A stretch of 64,000 nucleotides of DNA from NCBI RefSeq assembly GCF_037327425.1, contig NZ_CP147846.1, forward strand, positions 3,100,001 through 3,164,000. The letters run 5' to 3'. Source of the DNA: Rhodococcus sovatensis. Its GTDB lineage: Bacteria; Actinomycetota; Actinomycetes; Mycobacteriales; Mycobacteriaceae. Shown one piece after another: positions 15,754 through 25,532 of the stretch. Position 1 is the stretch's first letter. Every line of letters begins with the position of its first letter. A program made the translations under genes and the position numbers. Below the pieces are notes generated by a model. That model was not told the origin of the DNA and ran no database searches. It saw nothing but the letters and a program-made list of their open reading frames with translations.

Positions 15754-16958
15754 GCGCCCAGCGCCTGCTCGATGTCACCGATCAGGTCGGCGGCGTCCTC
15801 GATACCCACCGACAGTCGGACGAGATCGTCGGGGACCTCCAGCAACGAGCCGGCCGTCGACGCATGCGTCATCGCGCCCGGGTGTTCGATGAGCGACTCG
15901 ACGCCGCCCAGCGACTCGGCGAGAGTGAAGATCTCGGTACGCGAGCAGAAATCCAACGCAGCCTGCTTGCCGCCCGCGAGACGCACCGAGATCATGCCTC
16001 CGAAGCGACGCATCTGCTTGGCGGCAACGCGGTGCGACGGGTGCGACTCCAATCCCGGGTAGATGACCTGGGAGATCGAGGAATGACCGTCGAGCAGGTC
16101 GACGAGCGCCTCTGCGTTGTCGCTGTGCCGTTCCATCCGCAGCGCGAGAGTCTTGATGCCACGCAAGGTGAGGAAGGCGTCGAACGGTCCCGGTACGCCA
16201 CCGGCACCGTTCTGCAGGAAAGCGATTGCCGCGTCCAGTTCCTCGTCGTCGGTGATCAACGCGCCGCCGACGACGTCGGAATGGCCGCCGATGTACTTCG
16301 TCGTGGAGTGCAACACGACGTCGGCACCGAGTTGCAAAGGCTGCTGCAGGTATGGCGACGCAAAGGTGTTGTCGACCACGAGTTTGGTGTTCTTCTCGTG
16401 AGCCACCTCGGCGAGCGCGGCGATGTCACCGACGTTGAGGAGGGGGTTCGTCGGCGTCTCCACCCACACCAGCTTGGTGTTGGGACGGATCGCGTCGCGA
16501 ACGGCGTCTAGGTCGGATACCGAGGCAACCGAGTACTCGATGCCCCACTGAGTGAAGACCTTGTCGATGAGACGGAAGGTGCCACCGTACGCATCGTTGG
16601 GGATGACAAGGTGATCACCGGGTCGCAGCGACGCCCGCAGCAGAGCGTCCGTGGCCGCCATGCCCGAAGAAAACGCCCGACCGTACGTACCCGATTCGAT
16701 GGCCGCGAGATTGGCCTCGAGCGGCCGACGCGTCGGATTGCCGGTGCGGGCGTACTCGAAGCCACTCCGCATCCCGCCGACGCCATCCTGCGCGAACGTC
16801 GAGCTCGCGTAGATCGGGACGTTGACCGCGCCGGTCAGGGAGTCCGGCTCGTAACCGGCATGAACCGCCTTCGTCGAAAATCCCTGCCCACCCGCGTGGG
16901 TCGTTCCGCGGGCTCCACTCCCGGAGTTGCTGTCTGCCTTGCTGCGCTGCTCACTCAT
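15750..16958 (-). CDS. metB: Cystathionine gamma-synthase (MetB)
   Basis: A 402-residue PLP enzyme of the Cys/Met metabolism class. The start ATG 16958 begins MSEQRSKADSNSGSG; open frame further upstream reads into the divergent gene and is rejected. The PLP lysine lies in HSTTKYIGGHSD, with upstream phosphate-binding SSGMAATDA and the ETPTNPLL motif. It condenses O-acyl-homoserine with cysteine in transsulfuration. M. tuberculosis metB (Rv1079) likewise lies near cbs (Rv1077). A 73-base gap to gcdH holds both divergent promoters. O-acetylhomoserine sulfhydrylase or cystathionine gamma-lyase activity cannot be excluded from sequence. Confidence 0.88.
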   Translation of the reverse strand: MSEQRSKADSNSGSGARGTTHAGGQGFSTKAVHAGYEPDSLTGAVNVPIYASSTFAQDGVGGMRSGFEYARTGNPTRRPLEANLAAIESGTYGRAFSSGMAATDALLRASLRPGDHLVIPNDAYGGTFRLIDKVFTQWGIEYSVASVSDLDAVRDAIRPNTKLVWVETPTNPLLNVGDIAALAEVAHEKNTKLVVDNTFASPYLQQPLQLGADVVLHSTTKYIGGHSDVVGGALITDDEELDAAIAFLQNGAGGVPGPFDAFLTLRGIKTLALRMERHSDNAEALVDLLDGHSSISQVIYPGLESHPSHRVAAKQMRRFGGMISVRLAGGKQAALDFCSRTEIFTLAESLGGVESLIEHPGAMTHASTAGSLLEVPDDLVRLSVGIEDAADLIGDIEQALGA

Positions 16959-17031
16959 GACTTCCAGACTAATGGTCGAGCGAAGTGGGTAGCCTGCGGG
17001 AGACACCGCTGACGAAAAGAGGCTTTCCACC

Positions 17032-18213
17032 GTGGCCGATTCGCACCGCTCGCAGAGCGTCGACGAGCTGTTCTCCCTCGACACCCTCCTCGATACAGAG
17101 GAGAAAGAAATTCGTGACACCGTGCGCAAGCTCGGCAACGAACGCATCCGTCCGCACCTGGCCGACTGGTTCGAGGAAGGGACGGTTCCCGCCCGTGAGC
17201 TGGCCAAGGAGCTCGGTGCGCTCGGATTGCTCGGCATGCACCTCGAGGGCTATGGCTGTGCAGGCACTTCGGCCACTGCCTACGGACTCGCATGCCTCGA
17301 GCTCGAAGCAATGGACTCGGGCATCCGCAGTCTCGTGTCGGTGCAGGGCTCGCTCGCGATGTTCGCGCTCTGGAAGTACGGCTCGGAGGAGCAGAAGCAG
17401 CAATGGCTTCCGGGCATGGCCGAAGGAAGCCTCATCGGCTGCTTCGGGCTCACCGAGGCCGACTTCGGCTCCAATCCCGGCGGGATGCGGACGCGTGCGA
17501 AGAAGGACGGCACCGACTGGGTGCTCAACGGCAGCAAGATGTGGATCACCAACGGGCCCATCGCCGACGTGGCAATCGTGTGGGCCCAGACGGACGACAA
17601 GGTCCGCGGCTTCGTCGTGCCGACCGATACGCCCGGGTTCTCCGCCAACACCGTCAAGAAGAAGCTGTCCCTGCGTGCGTCGATCACCGGTGAGCTCGTG
17701 CTCGAGGACGTACGACTACCGGCCGAGGCGATGCTGCCCGAGGCTCGGGGGCTCAGTGGACCTCTCGGCTGTCTGACCGAGGCGCGCTTCGGGATCATCT
17801 TCGGGGCAATGGGTGCCGCTCGCGATTGCATCGAGTCCGCCGTCGAGTACTCGAAGACGCGCGAAGTGTTCGACAAGCCGCTCGGCGCGTACCAACTGAC
17901 GCAGGCCAAGCTCGCAAACATGGCGCTCGAACTCGGCAAGGGCCAACTTCTCGCGCTGCACCTGGGACGCCTCAAGGACAAGGGCGAACTTCGCGGCGAG
18001 CAGGTGTCCGCCGGCAAACTCAACAACGTCCGCGAAGCCATCAAGATCGCTCGTGAGTGCCGAACCATCCTGGGTGCCAACGGAATCACCCTCGAATACC
18101 CGGTGCTCCGGCACGCCAACAACCTCGAATCCGTCCTCACCTACGAGGGGACATCCGAGGTGCACCAGCTCGTGATCGGGCAGGCACTCACCGGGTCCAG
18201 CGCATTCCGCTAG
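17032..18213 (+). CDS. Glutaryl-CoA dehydrogenase family acyl-CoA dehydrogenase
   Basis: A 393-residue acyl-CoA dehydrogenase that best fits glutaryl-CoA dehydrogenase (GcdH): FGLTEADFGSNPGGMRTRA around the FAD site, ITNGPIADVAIVWA, and the catalytic Glu in TYEGTSEVHQL near the C-terminus. It would oxidise and decarboxylate glutaryl-CoA to crotonyl-CoA in lysine/tryptophan breakdown. The start is GTG 17032 with AAAAGAGG about 9 bases upstream. Monocistronic, divergent from metB, and followed by a very long hairpin. Confidence 0.83.
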   Translation: MADSHRSQSVDELFSLDTLLDTEEKEIRDTVRKLGNERIRPHLADWFEEGTVPARELAKELGALGLLGMHLEGYGCAGTSATAYGLACLELEAMDSGIRSLVSVQGSLAMFALWKYGSEEQKQQWLPGMAEGSLIGCFGLTEADFGSNPGGMRTRAKKDGTDWVLNGSKMWITNGPIADVAIVWAQTDDKVRGFVVPTDTPGFSANTVKKKLSLRASITGELVLEDVRLPAEAMLPEARGLSGPLGCLTEARFGIIFGAMGAARDCIESAVEYSKTREVFDKPLGAYQLTQAKLANMALELGKGQLLALHLGRLKDKGELRGEQVSAGKLNNVREAIKIARECRTILGANGITLEYPVLRHANNLESVLTYEGTSEVHQLVIGQALTGSSAFR

Positions 18214-18223
18214 GCGCTCCGCG

Positions 18224-18269
18224 CAGTGGCATGGTTATGTGCACTCCGGTGCACATAACCATGCCACTG
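18224..18269. terminator. Perfect 21-bp hairpin between gcdH and cbs
   Basis: Arms 18224-18244 and 18249-18269 are fully complementary over 21 base pairs, closing on a TCCG tetraloop. The sequence lies between convergent genes, 11 bases after the gcdH stop and 20 bases from the cbs stop, so it can terminate transcription from both sides. There is no U-tract, which is common for actinobacterial terminators. The arms (core ATGGTTATGTGCAC) are AT-richer than the surroundings, so it may be a dispersed repeat. Confidence 0.8.
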
Positions 18270-18289
18270 GCGACGGAGTCGCCCCGAAG

Positions 18290-19675
<1,386 letters not shown>

Positions 19676-19782
19676 GCACCTATCTTCCCAGATGACGGGA
19701 AGTCGGCTTCTCGGTACCGCCGGGAGTGTTCGGCAAGAGTGCATACGATGTAGGGCGTGGCGCAGATCGTAGGAGTGAAACC

Positions 19783-20745
19783 GTGCCGGTGAACAGGTGG
19801 CGCAGTGCCGCCAAAGCCGGCGCCGCAACAGTGATCGCAGGCTCCTCAGCAGGGACCGCATCGTGGGCCGCGTACAAGCACCTGATGTCGCAGGCGACGT
19901 CGGCGCGTGGCGTCATCGGGCGATCCACCGCGAAGCCACCCGAGGCGGACGGCGTGTACGGACCGGGGGACCTCACCCCGGAGCGGTGGCGTATCGGAAG
20001 TTCGGCCGATATTCATCTGATGATCTTCGGGGACTCGACCGCGGCCGGGGTCGGCTGCGCTGTCGCCGCCGAGGTGCCGGGAGTGCTCGTGGCTCGCGGT
20101 CTGGCCGAGGAGACCGACAAGCGAATACGGCTGAGCACCAAAGCAATTGCCGGGGCCACGTCGAAGGGGCTGGAAGGACAGGTCGACGCCATGTTCGTCG
20201 CAGGCCCGCCGCCCGACGCCGCGGTCATCCTCGTCGGCGCCAACGACGTCACCAAGAAGTTCTCCATCGCAGCCTCCGCCGCCCGATTGGGCAATGCCGT
20301 CGAACGCCTCACGGCGAAGGGGACGGTGGTGGTCGTCGGAACCTGTCCCGATCTCGGTGTCGTCACCGCGATCCCCCAACCCCTGCGAACCGTGGTGCGA
20401 AATTGGGGCCGACGCCTGGCCCGGGCGCAGACCGACGCGACGTTGAAGGCAGGAGGTCATCCGGTGGCGTTGGCCGACCTGTTGGCGCCCGAATTCCTTG
20501 CGGCCCCGGACACGATGTTCTCTGCCGACCGCTTCCATCCATCGGCAGCCGGATACGAGCTCGCGGCGCGTCAACTGCTGCCGGTGCTCGCCGCCGCTCT
20601 CGGCGAGTGGCACGGCGGTCCACTCCCCGACCTTCCCGAGGTGTCCGCTGCTGCGGAATCTCGAAAATTCGTTCCCCGTGCCGCTGCGTCACTCGATCGG
20701 TTTCTGCGCCGTCGCGATGCCGAGATCGAGGCGCAGAACGGGTAG
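19783..20745 (+). CDS. SGNH/GDSL-family esterase (Rv1075c-like)
   Basis: A 320-residue SGNH hydrolase: block I IFGDSTAAGVG with the nucleophilic Ser, block III GANDV, and block V DRFHPSAAGYELAA with the catalytic Asp-x-x-His. The N-terminus (residues 12-40) is a hydrophobic signal or anchor segment, so it is probably exported. GTG 19783 is preferred since AGGAG lies 7 bases upstream. It sits between cbs and fadA, the same order as M. tuberculosis Rv1077-Rv1075c-Rv1074c, whose esterase acts on short acyl esters. Natural substrate not known. Confidence 0.83.
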   Translation: MPVNRWRSAAKAGAATVIAGSSAGTASWAAYKHLMSQATSARGVIGRSTAKPPEADGVYGPGDLTPERWRIGSSADIHLMIFGDSTAAGVGCAVAAEVPGVLVARGLAEETDKRIRLSTKAIAGATSKGLEGQVDAMFVAGPPPDAAVILVGANDVTKKFSIAASAARLGNAVERLTAKGTVVVVGTCPDLGVVTAIPQPLRTVVRNWGRRLARAQTDATLKAGGHPVALADLLAPEFLAAPDTMFSADRFHPSAAGYELAARQLLPVLAAALGEWHGGPLPDLPEVSAAAESRKFVPRAAASLDRFLRRRDAEIEAQNG

Positions 20746-20801
20746 CGATAAGTTCGAGTACAGGTCGTTTCTTCTCTAAGCACGCCAACCAAGGAGAGTT
20801 C

Positions 20802-22022
20802 ATGCCAGAGGCAGTAATCGTCAGTACCGCCCGTTCCCCGATCGGCCGCGCGATGAAGGGATCACTCAAGGACATTCGTCCCGACGACCTGACCGTGCAG
20901 ATGGTGGCCGCCGCGCTCGCCAAGGTGCCCGAGCTCGACCCGACGGACATCGACGACTTGCTGCTCGGTTGTGGTCTCCCCGGCGGCATGCAGGGAAACA
21001 ACCTCGCACGCATCGTTGCCGTTCTCCTCGGCTACGACTCCCTGCCGGGAACGACCATCACCCGCTACTGTTCGTCCTCGCTGCAGACCACCCGCATGGC
21101 ACTGCACGCCATCAAGGCAGGCGAAGGTGACGTGTTCATCTCCGCAGGCGTCGAAAGCGTCTCCAACTTCGTCCACGGCAGCTCGGATTCGCTCCCGCAG
21201 AGCCACAACCCCCTCTTCGCCGACGCGGAAGCCCGCACCAAGAAGGCACAGGAAGAGGGCGCCGACACCTGGACCGACCCCCGCGAGAACGGCGACCTCC
21301 CCGACGCCTACATCGCGATGGGCCAGACCGCTGAGAACGTCTCGATCCTGACGGGCATCAGCCGTGAGGAACAGGACCACTGGGCGGTCCGCAGCCAGAA
21401 CCGCGCCGAGGAAGCAATCAACTCGGGTTTCTTCGAGCGCGAGATCACCCCGGTCACGTTGCCCGACGGCACCGTCGTGTCCACCGATGACGGCCCGCGC
21501 GCCGGCACCACCTACGAGAAGATCAGCGGGCTCAAGCCAGTGTTCCGGCCGAACGGCACCGTGACCGCCGGCAATGCGTGCCCCCTCAACGACGGTGCTG
21601 CGGCGCTCGTCATCATGAGCGACACCAAGGCGAAGGCACTCGGATTGACGCCACTGGCACGGATCGTGTCCACCGGCGTCACCGGCACGTCCCCCGAGAT
21701 CATGGGCCTCGGGCCGATCGAAGCAACCCGCAAGGCCCTGGCCATCGCGGGCATGTCGATCTCCGACATCGACTTGTTCGAGATCAACGAGGCATTCGCG
21801 GTCCAGGTTCTCGGCTCTGCCCGTGACCTGGGAATCGACCACGACAAGCTCAACATCTCCGGCGGTGCCATCGCAGTCGGTCACCCCTTCGGCATGACCG
21901 GTGCACGCATCACCACGACCCTGCTGAACAACCTGAAGACGCAGGACAAGACGTTCGGTGTCGAGACCATGTGTGTCGGCGGCGGAATGGGCATGGCTAT
22001 GGTGCTCGAACGCCTCAGCTGA
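20802..22022 (+). CDS. Acetyl-CoA acetyltransferase / thiolase (FadA3-like)
   Basis: A 406-residue thiolase with all catalytic elements: acyl-accepting Cys in ITRYCSSSLQTTRMA, His in GGAIAVGHPFGMTGAR, and the second Cys in MCVGGGMGMA. The active-site NEAFA motif reads EINEAFAVQVLG. It performs the last thiolytic step of beta-oxidation or the reverse condensation. Start ATG 20802 follows AAGGAGAG. It is downstream of the SGNH gene on the same strand (56-base gap) and ends at a strong bidirectional terminator. Positional counterpart of M. tuberculosis Rv1074c fadA3. Confidence 0.9.
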   Translation: MPEAVIVSTARSPIGRAMKGSLKDIRPDDLTVQMVAAALAKVPELDPTDIDDLLLGCGLPGGMQGNNLARIVAVLLGYDSLPGTTITRYCSSSLQTTRMALHAIKAGEGDVFISAGVESVSNFVHGSSDSLPQSHNPLFADAEARTKKAQEEGADTWTDPRENGDLPDAYIAMGQTAENVSILTGISREEQDHWAVRSQNRAEEAINSGFFEREITPVTLPDGTVVSTDDGPRAGTTYEKISGLKPVFRPNGTVTAGNACPLNDGAAALVIMSDTKAKALGLTPLARIVSTGVTGTSPEIMGLGPIEATRKALAIAGMSISDIDLFEINEAFAVQVLGSARDLGIDHDKLNISGGAIAVGHPFGMTGARITTTLLNNLKTQDKTFGVETMCVGGGMGMAMVLERLS

Positions 22023-22054
22023 TCGCTAGCCCTGGCATGTCGGCCTGACATGCG

Positions 22055-22089
22055 AAAGGCCCCGCACTCACGGTGAGTGCGGGGCCTTT
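22055..22089. terminator. Bidirectional terminator between fadA and the Bax-inhibitor gene
   Basis: A 16-bp GC-rich stem (22055-22070 with 22074-22089, loop CGG) flanked by AAA on the left and TTT on the right, so it works as a rho-independent terminator in both directions. It sits in the 76-base gap between two convergent genes. Confidence 0.88.
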
Positions 22090-22098
22090 GCCGTACTG

Positions 22099-22944
22099 CT
22101 AGTCGTTGTTGAAGTAGCTGAGCAGTCGCAGGATCTCGACGTACAACCACACCAGGGTGATGGTCAGTCCGAGCGCGACGCCCCACGCTGCCTTCTCCGG
22201 AGCCTGGCCACGGATCAGCTGGTCGGCCTGGTCGAAGTCCAGCAGGAAGCTGAACGCGGCGATACCGATGCATACGAGGCTGAAGATGATCGCAATCGGG
22301 CCGCCGTCACGGAGGCCGAAGCCGCCGTCCATGAAGAAACTGGCGACGAGGTTGCCGAGGGCAAGAACCACGACGCCGATGAGGGCGCCGATGATCATGC
22401 GCGTCAAACGCGGAGTGACGCGAATTGCACCGGTCTTGTAGACGACGAGCATGCCGAAGAACACACCGAACGTGCCGAGGATGGCTTGTGCGATGAGGGC
22501 GCTGCCGCCGACTCCACCGAACTCGACGTCGGTGAACATGAACGAAAGCGCACCGAGGAAGAAGCCCTCGGCGACCGCGTAGGCGAGCACGACGGCCTTG
22601 TTGTCCATCTTGCGCCCGAACGTCGCGAACAACACGAGGCCGAGTCCTACGAGACCGCCGCCGATGACGAAGGGCGCAGCGAGGGTGGTGTTGTTGTCGA
22701 CGAGGAAGTACGCCACGATCGCGGTGATCGAGAGAACACCGAGCGTGATGCCGGTCTTGGTGACGACGTCGTCGATCGTCATCGCCCGCGAGTCGGGACC
22801 GGTCTGGTACGGATCGGCCTGAGTCTGTGGCTGGCCGAACTGCGCGGCCTGCGAGGCACCTGCTGTTGCAGTGCCGAACGTTGCGTATCCGCCGCCCTGC
22901 TGCTTGGGCAGGTTGCGGAAGACCGGATTGCTGGAGGTGCGCAC
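22099..22944 (-). CDS. Bax inhibitor-1/YccA family membrane protein
   Basis: A 281-residue protein with a soluble Gln/Gly-rich N-terminal tail (about 1-60) and seven predicted transmembrane helices. The region AYAVAEGFFLGALSFMF and the C-terminal segment SFLLDFDQADQLI with WGVALGLTITLVWLYVEILRLL are hallmarks of the Bax-inhibitor/TMBIM fold, in which paired aspartates gate a pH-sensitive calcium leak. The position beside the fadA3-like gene matches M. tuberculosis Rv1072. Cellular role in actinobacteria is unknown. Confidence 0.88.
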   Translation of the reverse strand: MRTSSNPVFRNLPKQQGGGYATFGTATAGASQAAQFGQPQTQADPYQTGPDSRAMTIDDVVTKTGITLGVLSITAIVAYFLVDNNTTLAAPFVIGGGLVGLGLVLFATFGRKMDNKAVVLAYAVAEGFFLGALSFMFTDVEFGGVGGSALIAQAILGTFGVFFGMLVVYKTGAIRVTPRLTRMIIGALIGVVVLALGNLVASFFMDGGFGLRDGGPIAIIFSLVCIGIAAFSFLLDFDQADQLIRGQAPEKAAWGVALGLTITLVWLYVEILRLLSYFNND

Positions 22945-23150
22945 CGTGTCACTTCCCTTCTAAGAGCGCGAGCCCTTCTATGTTTCAGGCCTTCGCCGGG
23001 GAGTTCCCCAGCTGTTGTACGTAGAACGTGCCACATACGGACAAAAGTTCCCAGTCGGACTGACCCCAACATCCGACAATTCGGACTTTACCGTGTCTAC
23101 CCCTCGATAGAGCATCCGGCGACCGAGTTTCCTCCCGTGCCGTTGCGGGC

Positions 23151-23588
23151 ATGGACAATAGCGTGATGAGTATCGAAGACGGACCCGGCGACACATTGGA
23201 CCAAAGCGAAAGCCTCGACTCGGACGAGCTTCGCAACGACGACGGCGACACCGTGGTGGATCCGCCCGATCACTACAGCGAATCCGATAGGTTCGGCACC
23301 ACAGCGAACGAAGCGCTCGAAGGTGAAAGCCTGGACGAGAAGCTGAGCGAAGAAGAGCCCGACACCGCACTCGAGGACGACGGGCGTTCCGTAGCCGAAA
23401 CTCCTGACGAGGAGTTGACAGAAGAACTCGTCGATCACGAAATCCTCGCCTCCGACGAGGACCCCGACATCGACTATGCGGATGGCCAGCGCCAAGCGGA
23501 AATCATCGAAGGAACCCTCGTCGAGGACCGTGGGCGCGATCGCGGTCAGATCAGCGGGACGCCCGAGGACGGCGGGCCGGTCGAATAG
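23151..23588 (+). CDS. Acidic DUF5709-type protein
   Basis: A 145-residue, very acidic, probably disordered protein of the actinobacterial DUF5709 group: repeated Asp/Glu with the conserved segment RSVAETPDEELTEELVDHE. No membrane segment or catalytic motif. Start is uncertain: ATG 23151, GTG 23163 and ATG 23166 are in frame. A sequence resembling a SigF-type promoter (GTTT at 23127-23130, 16 bases, GGGCAT at 23147-23152; one departure from GGGTAT) would place transcription near 23159, which would favour a near-leaderless start at 23163 or 23166. Function unknown. Confidence 0.7.
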   Translation: MDNSVMSIEDGPGDTLDQSESLDSDELRNDDGDTVVDPPDHYSESDRFGTTANEALEGESLDEKLSEEEPDTALEDDGRSVAETPDEELTEELVDHEILASDEDPDIDYADGQRQAEIIEGTLVEDRGRDRGQISGTPEDGGPVE

Positions 23589-23622
23589 CTGCGCAGCATC
23601 CAGTCACTCCGCAGCCTTGAGC

Positions 23623-24744
23623 TCAGACGACCGACCGGGTGACGGTGAACTTCGAGTTCTTCCCCGCCACTGCGGTCGGTCCGACGGTATCGGCCAGTGC
23701 CCGCCGATAGTTCAAGTGCGAGTTGTACACCGTCCACATCTCGCCGCCGGGCTTCAGCACCCTCCGTGCTGCCTCGAACAGTTTCTCGGCGCTGCCCGTG
23801 TGCAGCGAAGCGCCCTCGTGGAACGGTGGATTGCAGACGATCAAATCCACCGAGGATTGCGGGTAGGTCGACATGGCATCGTCTCGCGACACCTCGATGT
23901 CGAGTCCGTTCGCTGCCGCAGTTGCGCGAGCCGACGCCACTGCCGCTGCGGAACGATCCGTGGCGTGCACTGTGGCGTCGGGTCGGGCCCGGGCCAGCAG
24001 ACACGCGAGGATGCCGGTGCCGCAGCCGAGATCGACGATCTGCCCGGCGCCGGGCATCATCTTTTTCTCGAAGCCACCGAGGTATCGAGTGCCGATGTCC
24101 AATTTCGCACCGGCGAACACTGCCCCGTAGGCGACCACCGTGAGATCTACGTCACCGAGAACCGCAGTGACGGGATAGGTCGGGGACTGCGGACGAACCG
24201 GCAGCGCGGCGCGGAGAACGCGGGCTTTCTGACGGCCTCTGCCCGCGGAGACGGATTCGAAGGACGCACCCAACACCGAGTTCATCGCGGGCGTCATGTG
24301 CTTGTCTCGTCCGCCGGCGAACACCTGGACGTCGGGGGCTGCGAACAGTGCGATGGTCTCGGCGATGTCGGTGAGCTCGGCAAGGCTCCGAGGGAGCTGC
24401 ATCAGAACGATATTCACCCCGTCCAGCAGCGTCTCATCCAGACCGCGGTGTTCGAATACACCCGACAGTCCGGCATCGACTGCGTTGTGCGAGAGGGCGA
24501 TCTCTCCCGTGTACGAATCTTGATGGACGCGCACACCGGTCACCCCATGTCGAGCCGCGAGCCCGAGCGTCAGAGCGCCGTACCGGTCCCCGATCACGGC
24601 GATCGTCCGAGTTTCGAGATCCGGGATAGCCTCGCTCACCGCGTCGAGGATCAGTCGATCTGCGGCGTCGACGGCGAAGAGGTTCGCTGCCTCGGCGTCG
24701 GGGCGGCGGCGAAGTCCCGCAAGGACCGTTTCGAGGTCTGGCAC
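23623..24744 (-). CDS. RsmC/RlmG-like rRNA guanine-N2 methyltransferase
   Basis: A 373-residue protein with tandem methyltransferase-like domains: a degenerate N-terminal half (1-180) and a catalytic C-terminal half with SAM motif VDLGCGTGILACLLA and the N2-guanine signature NPPFHEG. This two-domain layout and the NPPFH motif are those of RsmC/RlmG, which methylate exocyclic N2 of guanosine in ribosomal RNA. Monocistronic, convergent with the DUF5709 gene. Which rRNA position it targets cannot be inferred. Confidence 0.8.
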   Translation of the reverse strand: MPDLETVLAGLRRRPDAEAANLFAVDAADRLILDAVSEAIPDLETRTIAVIGDRYGALTLGLAARHGVTGVRVHQDSYTGEIALSHNAVDAGLSGVFEHRGLDETLLDGVNIVLMQLPRSLAELTDIAETIALFAAPDVQVFAGGRDKHMTPAMNSVLGASFESVSAGRGRQKARVLRAALPVRPQSPTYPVTAVLGDVDLTVVAYGAVFAGAKLDIGTRYLGGFEKKMMPGAGQIVDLGCGTGILACLLARARPDATVHATDRSAAAVASARATAAANGLDIEVSRDDAMSTYPQSSVDLIVCNPPFHEGASLHTGSAEKLFEAARRVLKPGGEMWTVYNSHLNYRRALADTVGPTAVAGKNSKFTVTRSVV

Positions 24745-24865
24745 GAAAGCGATTCTCCCACTCCGTTCGACTGCATTCCAAACACGATGGACGTATCGAA
24801 TCTATTGCTGTGCGTCTCCGCGGGTCCGAGTGGCGTTTTACCGAAATCGAGAGCATGCTCGTGGA

Positions 24866-25003
24866 ATGGAACCATCGAAGAAAACCGAGGCTTTGTTCAG
24901 CCACGTCGACAACTCTTCAGTCGACGCCCCTGCCGAGAACACGAAGCCTGCCGTCTACACGACGCTCTTCAGCGGAGAAGACAACTCAGGACAGGTAGCG
25001 TAA
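24866..25003 (+). CDS. Possible small ORF (45 residues)
   Basis: An ATG-to-TAA frame encoding 45 hydrophilic residues (MEPSKKTEALFSHVDNSS..., ending FSGEDNSGQVA). It fills most of the 241-base gap between two divergent genes and overlaps the end of the peroxiredoxin gene by 18 bases. There is only a weak GGA-type ribosome site. I do not recognise it. The acid/polar composition would suit a small cytosolic peptide, but it may be chance. Confidence 0.3.
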   Translation: MEPSKKTEALFSHVDNSSVDAPAENTKPAVYTTLFSGEDNSGQVA

Positions 25004-25510
25004 GTAGTCCAACGCTCGATCGGCGTGCACATGGGCGCGCTCACTGGTCACAACCAATCGCACCACCCTATTTCGATCGATGACGAACGTCGTCCTCTTC
25101 ACTGACAGCAGCTGCCGGATAAACCCTCGCTGTGCTGCGTGAGAGGAACGGCTCTTTATTTCCTTCTTGCGTCTGCGCCTGGCGAACCAACTGCCGCGCC
25201 GCACCCCGAACTGCTCCGCGACCGAGGCATCCGAGTCTGCAAGCAGGGGAAAATCGAAGGATCGCTGCAACGCGAAATGCGACTGCTTGTCGGTCGTATC
25301 GGTACTGATTCCGACCCGTTGAGCACCGAGTGCCTCGAACGAACGGCCCAGATCACGAAAGTGGCACGCCTCCGCAGTGCAGATCGGGCTGGTGGCAGCT
25401 GGATAGAAGAACAGGACCACCGGACCCTTGGCCAACAGTTCACTGAGGGACCGGGTGGTCCCTTCGTGATCCGGTAGCCGAAAATCCGGCGCCGTTTGGC
25501 CAGTACGCAT
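24986..25510 (-). CDS. Peroxiredoxin of the AhpC/TSA (BCP-like) class
   Basis: A 174-residue thioredoxin-fold peroxidase. The active segment FFYPAATSPICTAEACHF carries the peroxidatic Cys44 and a second Cys49, the spacing of BCP-type enzymes in which the second Cys resolves the sulfenic acid. A strongly basic insertion near residues 108-120 (WFARRRRKKEIKSR) is unusual for this family. It reduces peroxides at the expense of thioredoxin. Located 22 bases beyond the ptpB stop on the same strand, so possibly cotranscribed with it. Confidence 0.83.
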   Translation of the reverse strand: MRTGQTAPDFRLPDHEGTTRSLSELLAKGPVVLFFYPAATSPICTAEACHFRDLGRSFEALGAQRVGISTDTTDKQSHFALQRSFDFPLLADSDASVAEQFGVRRGSWFARRRRKKEIKSRSSHAAQRGFIRQLLSVKRTTFVIDRNRVVRLVVTSERAHVHADRALDYLRYLS

Positions 25511-25532
25511 GGTGGTCAGGGTACGTGTCGAT

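Noticed and set aside
19797..20801. A 741-codon frame that seems to fuse a long N-terminal region to the thiolase
   Set aside because: The front part is an out-of-frame reading of the SGNH esterase gene, with low-complexity Arg/Gly composition. The thiolase has its own ribosome site and ATG at 20802.
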